Source of the DNA: UBA8752 sp965657965
GTDB lineage: Bacteria > Bacteroidota > Bacteroidia > Flavobacteriales_D > Sanyastnellaceae
Direction of reading: 5' to 3'
NCBI GenBank assembly: GCA_965657965.1
Contig: CBFHQM010000005.1
Coordinates: forward strand, 1-64,000
Length of the DNA: 64,000 nucleotides
The stretch's first letter is position 1; every line of letters begins with the position of its first letter. Below are positions 59,802 through 64,000 of the stretch, piece by piece. The translations under genes were made by a program, and so were the position numbers. Under the pieces are notes generated by a model, which searched no databases, had not been told where the DNA came from, and saw nothing but the letters and a program-made list of their open reading frames with translations.

Positions 59802-61319
59802 TTATCGGTCCGTTTTGGACCCATTCACCTTGACGATTCGATCGGCTTTGTATTGTCGAATCAACTGAACCAAGCCGAGTTCATCGAAATATCGCCAATT
59901 GCCTTGTCTCAGACCACCCTTGTAACTACCAACGACAGCCCGGGCACCATTCGGCCAAAACTCTACATGTTCTCCCGTGGGAGTTCCCAGCACAAATTCT
60001 CCTTCAAAATTCACCTTTCCTTCAGCGTCTAAATGTACCCAAAGCCCTTCCCGCTCATCGTCTAAATAGGCCCCCAATCGGCGGTCGTCATTGACATGCT
60101 CAATCCAGTTCCCCTGTTTTAGTCCACGCTCATAAACGCCGTATGCAAGCGTATCCCCGTTCTCGGCTCGCTCTAAAAACGCTCCGTCCTCTCGGCCATT
60201 TCGGTACCGTTCACTTCTGTGAATTTCACCATTCTCATAATACCATTTCCATGGGCCATGCCATCCCCCTCGACGAAAACCTCCCTCCTGTTCTAAGCCG
60301 CCATTTCGCGCATAAAACAACCAATTTTCTTCTCTCAAACCTTCTGCATAATTGCCCTTAGCTCGAGTTTGTCCTGTCTTCCAAAATTCCTCCCACTGGC
60401 CTGTTCTTCTGCCCAAACTGTCCAGCATGCCCGTGGCATTTAAAACCCCATCGCGATAAACATTAACTTCAATCAAGTGGCCTTTTTCGTCATAAAACCG
60501 GTGCGTTCCCATGGGAACGTCTTCTCTCCAAGGTCCAACATTGGCCAATTGACCATTGGCGTGAAACACTTGTCGGACGTCTAAAACCGCAGATTCTGGA
60601 GCATCCTCCACTTCTTTACCCAGGTGATACGTCGTGGTTTTTTCCAAATCGCCTTGTCTAGAAAATTGTTTGAAAACACCTTCTTTTAAATCCTTCTTGT
60701 ATGGCCCCTCAAGACGAACTCTGCCATTGGGCCAGAAGGTCATCCATTTTCCCGTTTGCCTGTGTTTGTCATCAAATCGGTTAATGTCTTCGACCCATCT
60801 CAGCAAGTCATCGCGATAGCCCTTTCTCCGAATGATTCTTCCTCTTTTTCCCTTTTCCACAGCAAAATCCAAGGCCACCCCCTCTCTCATGCCGGATATC
60901 CACGGAAGGGATTGAATTTCAATGCCAGCCGAATCAAAATTCGTCTGAATGCCATTGAGTGTGTCGTTGTACCAAGGCAAAATGGTTCTCAGCGTCCCCA
61001 AGGAGTCCCATGAAGCCTCCTCACCCAGCTTCAGTCCGGCCGAGTACGACAAAGTGGTTTCCAACCGGCCTTGATCATCATAAAACACCCACTCCCCTTC
61101 CAATTTTCCATTGCGCCAGTTGCCTTCACTTTTTCTGAACCCATTTGGATAAAATGAACGCCAATAACCCGCTGGTTGTCCCTGTACCAAGTTTCCTTCG
61201 CTGCTGATAGTTCCATCGGCATACCGATATGCAACCCATGTCGAATCTTGGGCAGAAACGCTCCACAGCGCACACCACAAAATCCCAAATCCAATACCAC
61301 GATTTACCCACCTGGACAT
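59802..61319 (-). CDS. Exported MORN/YwqK-repeat protein
   Basis: A 505-residue protein built from about 15-20 copies of a roughly 22-residue repeat of the MORN-variant/YwqK type, such as YWRSFYPNGFRKSEGNW, GTHRFYDEKGHLIEVNVY and WKWYYENGEIHRSERY; each unit is a beta-hairpin with an NG or DG turn. From ATG 61319 the start MSRWVNRGIGFGILWCALWSVSA is a signal peptide, so it acts outside the cytoplasm. Binding partner unknown. It runs directly into the PAS kinase gene, an intimate link worth attention. It is the first gene to the left of the proposed origin. Confidence 0.88.
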   Translation of the reverse strand: MSRWVNRGIGFGILWCALWSVSAQDSTWVAYRYADGTISSEGNLVQGQPAGYWRSFYPNGFRKSEGNWRNGKLEGEWVFYDDQGRLETTLSYSAGLKLGEEASWDSLGTLRTILPWYNDTLNGIQTNFDSAGIEIQSLPWISGMREGVALDFAVEKGKRGRIIRRKGYRDDLLRWVEDINRFDDKHRQTGKWMTFWPNGRVRLEGPYKKDLKEGVFKQFSRQGDLEKTTTYHLGKEVEDAPESAVLDVRQVFHANGQLANVGPWREDVPMGTHRFYDEKGHLIEVNVYRDGVLNATGMLDSLGRRTGQWEEFWKTGQTRAKGNYAEGLREENWLFYARNGGLEQEGGFRRGGWHGPWKWYYENGEIHRSERYRNGREDGAFLERAENGDTLAYGVYERGLKQGNWIEHVNDDRRLGAYLDDEREGLWVHLDAEGKVNFEGEFVLGTPTGEHVEFWPNGARAVVGSYKGGLRQGNWRYFDELGLVQLIRQYKADRIVKVNGSKTDR

Positions 61320-61733
61320 GACTGCAAGTTGCCACACCCAATCCAACGAATCAGACAAGAGATCAGGTTTTTACCCGCACTATGTAATACTCTTTATTTA
61401 AAGAAAAAGAATGTCATAGTAGTAGGGCTGTTCATAGTGGGGATAAAGAGTGTCCTTCAGATTTGGAGGGTATTGCTGTCCACCTCAAATCGGGATTCAT
61501 TCACGCGTTATGAACGTCACTAAAATTGTCGGCCTCAATGGCTTGACCGGGTTTTGAACAATCTGTGAAGCTTTGATGAAAACCAGAAATGGGGAAATTC
61601 TAGATGGACAGCGATGTTCACATCCTGAGAATGGCTGTGGGCATGATTGGGAGAAAACAGGCCAAAAAAATGAGGGCCATGTGATGTGGTTTTCTAAGCC
61701 GCGAAGAGGGTCAATTCTGCAAATTTTTTTATG

Positions 61734-61748
61734 TGTGGGTTACCCACA
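61734..61748. repeat. Perfect inverted repeat TGTGGGT-T-ACCCACA
   Basis: Two 7-bp arms around one base, 66 bp before the rpiB ATG. Its right arm is part of the near-match DnaA box TTACCCACA, and the left arm read in reverse gives the same core, so the site could hold two DnaA monomers or a dimeric repressor. Confidence 0.6.
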
Positions 61749-61760
61749 GGGAATCGTGCG

Positions 61761-61782
61761 AATTCACATTCCATTGTGAATT
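61761..61782. repeat. Inverted repeat AATTCACA-N6-TGTGAATT
   Basis: Two perfect 8-bp arms with a 6-nt spacer, ending 31 bp before the rpiB ATG. Size and spacing suit a dimeric regulator; the half-sites face opposite to those of a CRP site (TGTGA-N6-TCACA). It would overlap any rpiB promoter. Confidence 0.6.
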
Positions 61783-61813
61783 TGTGAGGTCTGTCACGCA
61801 TGATCTTGCAAGC

Positions 61814-62242
61814 ATGCGAATTCAATTGGCCAACGACCACGCTGCCGGGGACTTACGGTTGGCACTTCTCTCTTGGTTAGAGGAAAATGGACATGATGTA
61901 GTTGATCACGGTGTTCAAGACGGATCGAGTGTAGACTATCCAGATCATGCTCATCCTTTGGCGCAGGCCATTCAGACAGAAGGGGGTTTTGGCATCTTGA
62001 TTTGTGGCTCGGCCAATGGTGTTGCCATGACAGCAAACAAGCACCAAGATGTGCGCGCTGCCATTGCGTGGCGCCCAGACATTGCCCGTTTGGCAAGAGA
62101 GCATAACGATGCCAATGTGCTTTGCTTGCCGGCGCGGTTCATGGCCGTTTCGGACGCTTTAGACTGTGTTCAGACTTTTCTTCAAACCCCATTTGAAGGG
62201 GGCAGACACGGGCGTCGCGTTCAAAAAATTGCATGTTCATGA
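61814..62242 (+). CDS. rpiB: Ribose-5-phosphate isomerase B
   Basis: Interconverts ribose-5-phosphate and ribulose-5-phosphate in the pentose phosphate pathway. From ATG 61814 the 142-residue protein opens IQLANDHAAGDLR (family D-H-A-G) and contains VDYPDHAHPLA, the active-site Cys in ILICGSANGVAMTANK and ARLAREHNDANVLCLPAR. An upstream in-frame start would add 27 non-family residues and cover the inverted repeats. Its end overlaps the next gene by 10 nt. It is the first gene to the right of the proposed origin. Confidence 0.94.
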   Translation: MRIQLANDHAAGDLRLALLSWLEENGHDVVDHGVQDGSSVDYPDHAHPLAQAIQTEGGFGILICGSANGVAMTANKHQDVRAAIAWRPDIARLAREHNDANVLCLPARFMAVSDALDCVQTFLQTPFEGGRHGRRVQKIACS

Positions 62243-63780
62243 TGATGATTAGATGTTGCGTTGCCGCCTTGTGTTTGGGCTCTGTTTCTTTGGCCTTTGG
62301 TCAAACGCTTCAACACGCCAATGAAGGCGTGACTTGGGCGAACACCATTACTGCAGATGACTTGAGTGGTTTGCTGCACGTTCTGGCTGCGGACAGCATG
62401 GAGGGTAGAGAAACGGGAAAAGAGGGTCAGCGAAAAGCAGCGGCCTTCATTGCCGAGCATTTTGAGTCGTTGGGTTTGGAGCCTGTGCAGGGTTCTTACT
62501 TCCAAAACGTGCCACTGAAAACCAGTGCGTTAAAGGGGGGAGTCATAGACTTCAAGGAGTCAAAACAATTGTACCGTGATTCATGGGTGCCTTATCCAGG
62601 CATTGAAGTGGCCAACATCGAAGGAGAAGCTGTTTTTGTCGGCTTTGGTGTCCAAGACGAGGCACTTGGCTTAGATGACTATGCAGGGGTGGAGGTCGAA
62701 GGCCGCATCGTTTTCATGATGTCAGATGTTGCTGAGGGCATGGACAGTAAAGGCCGGCGTGAGTTGGCAGATAGCTTGGGAGCCGCCGCAGTGGTCATGA
62801 TGGTTGAAGATTTTGCCACAACCCGATCGAGAATGGTGCCGTGGTTGGAGCGAGAGAGAATGACGTTGGATGTGGACCGGGTTGGCGAAGGGACAGACAT
62901 TCCAACGTTGCTGATGTCTGCGGAAACAGTCCTTGGCCTTACAGGGTGGAAGTCCATTGAATTCATCCAAAAGAAATGGCCAAAACGCAAGCTGAAAGGG
63001 CTGAATCTTGGGCCGTTCACAATGAACCTCGCGCGAATGGATGATCGAATTGAAGCCACCAATGTTTGGGGCTTTTTACCTGGTTCTGATTCCACGTTGA
63101 GCCAAGAAATCGTGGTGTTGACCAGTCATTACGACCATGTTGGAATCGACAAAGAGGGCCTGATTTACAATGGGGCAGATGACGATGGGAGTGGAACAGT
63201 GAGCCTTCTGGAAAACGCTGCAGCTTGGATGGCCGCTGTGGACAGTGGAATGGCCCCGAAAAGGTCCATTCTATTTATGGCCTTCGTTGGCGAAGAGAAA
63301 GGCCTTTTGGGCTCGGAATGGTACAGTGACCACCCAGCATTTCCGTTGGATGCTCATGTGTGCGACTTGAACATGGACATGGTTGGTCGTTTTGATGAAG
63401 CCCATGCGGACAATGACCGCTACGTTTATTTAATCGGGGGCGACAAGCTGTCAACCGAGTTACACGAGATCAGTGAGGCGGTGAATGAACAGCACATCGG
63501 GCTGTCATTGGATTACACATTCAACGCGCCAGATGACCCAAACCGCTTCTATTACCGCAGTGACCATTACAATTTTGCGAAGCACAACATCCCTGTGATT
63601 TTCTACTTCAGTGGTGTCCATGAAGACTATCACGGCCCTGGAGATACGCCGGACAAAGTGCGTTACCCGAAAATGGCAGAAATCGGACGCTTGGTGTTCT
63701 TGACCTCTTGGGAGGTGGCCAATCGAGCTGCCAAATTGACTGTAGACAAGGTCAATGACTTTCCTGCGAACCGCCGTTGA
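62233..63780 (+). CDS. Exported M28-family metallopeptidase with PA domain
   Basis: A 515-residue zinc aminopeptidase. The signal peptide is MFMMMIRCCVAALCLGSVSLAFG. Residues about 125-235 form a protease-associated domain (GIEVANIEGEAVFVGFGVQD); the peptidase core at about 270-505 has ligands in TSHYDHVG, NGADDDGSG, AFVGEEKGLLG (catalytic and metal Glu), NMDMVGR and SDHYNF. All expected ligands are present, so it should be active in the periplasm or outside. It overlaps rpiB by 10 nt and the convergent gene at the right edge by 29 bp. Confidence 0.93.
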   Translation: MFMMMIRCCVAALCLGSVSLAFGQTLQHANEGVTWANTITADDLSGLLHVLAADSMEGRETGKEGQRKAAAFIAEHFESLGLEPVQGSYFQNVPLKTSALKGGVIDFKESKQLYRDSWVPYPGIEVANIEGEAVFVGFGVQDEALGLDDYAGVEVEGRIVFMMSDVAEGMDSKGRRELADSLGAAAVVMMVEDFATTRSRMVPWLERERMTLDVDRVGEGTDIPTLLMSAETVLGLTGWKSIEFIQKKWPKRKLKGLNLGPFTMNLARMDDRIEATNVWGFLPGSDSTLSQEIVVLTSHYDHVGIDKEGLIYNGADDDGSGTVSLLENAAAWMAAVDSGMAPKRSILFMAFVGEEKGLLGSEWYSDHPAFPLDAHVCDLNMDMVGRFDEAHADNDRYVYLIGGDKLSTELHEISEAVNEQHIGLSLDYTFNAPDDPNRFYYRSDHYNFAKHNIPVIFYFSGVHEDYHGPGDTPDKVRYPKMAEIGRLVFLTSWEVANRAAKLTVDKVNDFPANRR

Positions 63781-64000
63781 GGGCGCGAACGAAGCGCGCC
63801 TTCTCCAAGTCATAAGCGGGGCCGGTGGCTGGCCCGTTGAATCCACTGTGGATCCAAGGTTCGGGCAAGGAAGGGGAGACAACAATGGTGGTGGGGAAGC
63901 TGATGACCTGGTCTAAAAAAGGCAAGCTGTCCCGTGCGGCTGTTTTGGATGCAGGCCCTACCAAGGTGGTGTGCCAGCGGTCTTCCCATTGAGTCACCCC
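63752..64000 (-). CDS. TlpA-like thioredoxin-family protein (partial, C-terminus only)
   Basis: The last 82 or so residues of a gene that enters from the right edge. FPTTIVVSP (cis-proline of the thioredoxin fold), then WIHSGFNGPATG and the helix KARFVRALN match the C-terminal end of TlpA/ResA-type redoxins. The redox CxxC motif and any signal peptide lie outside the window. It overlaps the end of the convergent M28 gene by 29 bp. The family call rests on a short segment. Confidence 0.65.
   Translation of the reverse strand, partial: GVTQWEDRWHTTLVGPASKTAARDSLPFLDQVISFPTTIVVSPSLPEPWIHSGFNGPATGPAYDLEKARFVRALNGGSQESH

Larger units (their letters stand above)
61381..61813. other. Putative chromosomal replication origin (oriC)
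   Basis: The 494-bp gap between divergent YwqK and rpiB genes (61320-61813) has no recognisable gene. Plus-strand G/C counts are 41/76 in 61141-61380 but 96/55 in 61381-61740, a sharp skew switch. Genes on the plus strand to the left are also C-rich (61/.. style coding bias cannot explain it: 9301-9360 G14/C25), while plus-strand genes to the right are G-rich (62701-62880 G67/C33). An AT-rich stretch lies at 61381-61422, and TGGGGATAA (61438-61446) and TTACCCACA (61740-61748) are each one base from the DnaA box. C-to-G switching marks an origin. Function is inferred. Confidence 0.6.

Noticed and set aside
61573..61779. Small open frames in the gap upstream of rpiB
   Set aside because: Products have no signal, domain or family likeness; the region is better explained as regulatory or origin DNA.

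Overview
The window reads as about 64 kb of a Bacteroidota chromosome, probably order Flavobacteriales and unusually GC-rich for it. The evidence is family content and synteny: a large UROC1-type urocanase, MurF-alanine racemase fusion, SusC/SusD pair, DUF4270, DUF4837, DUF3098 and DUF5522 proteins, the type IX secretion protein SprE/PorW, a type IX sorting-domain cargo, and ATP synthase genes without beta and epsilon. Promoters fit the Bacteroidota sigma pattern (TTG or TTTG, about 17-22 nt, TAnnTTTG). Four N runs between 32.9 and 40.2 kb mark it as a draft assembly.

Layout. 1-1.8 kb (minus): ribosomal genes rplM-rpsI-rpsB, with a strong promoter and structured leaders. 2.0-8.0 kb (plus): tdk, murF-alr, a DUF5522 protein, hutU and a pentapeptide-repeat protein, packed with overlaps. 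8.1-17.7 kb (plus): a TetR-controlled RND efflux system, an SDR reductase and purF. 17.7-24.4 kb (minus): cysH with an Rrf2 regulator, a type IX cargo protein, tRNA-Leu(CAA), a histidine kinase and a large AsmA-like protein. 24.5-31.7 kb: an exported superoxide dismutase (plus), then a long minus-strand envelope cluster: panC, tatA, mltD, DUF4837, slyD, ftsX, a DUF3098-uppP fusion and a lipoprotein. 31.8-39.4 kb: a truncated GT5-like protein, DUF4270 protein and glmS, then a PLP decarboxylase (minus), a beta-barrel protein and a cyclase-family hydrolase. 39.4-44.1 kb: susC-susD. 44.2-54.5 kb (minus): sprE, bactofilin, two AtpI-like proteins, atpB-E-F-H-A-G and a histidine kinase. 54.6-61.3 kb: M23 peptidase, PfkB kinase, tRNA-Asn, and a YwqK-repeat protein with a PAS histidine kinase and a LytTR regulator. 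61.8-64 kb (plus): rpiB, an M28 peptidase and the end of a TlpA-like thioredoxin.

The most notable signal is an abrupt GC-skew inversion at about 61.38 kb. To its left the plus strand is C-rich even inside plus-strand genes; to its right it is G-rich. The switch lies at the 494-bp intergenic gap 61320-61813, which has an AT-rich stretch, two near-match DnaA boxes and two inverted repeats. I infer a chromosomal replication origin there. The ATP synthase and ribosomal genes then run with the fork.

Other points of interest are a one-base frameshift in atpA at the P-loop, the DUF3098-UppP fusion, a 10-bp-stem hairpin in front of rpsB, an attenuator-like hairpin in the rplM leader, a His-rich segment in ATP synthase subunit a, and the YwqK/kinase/LytTR signalling module.
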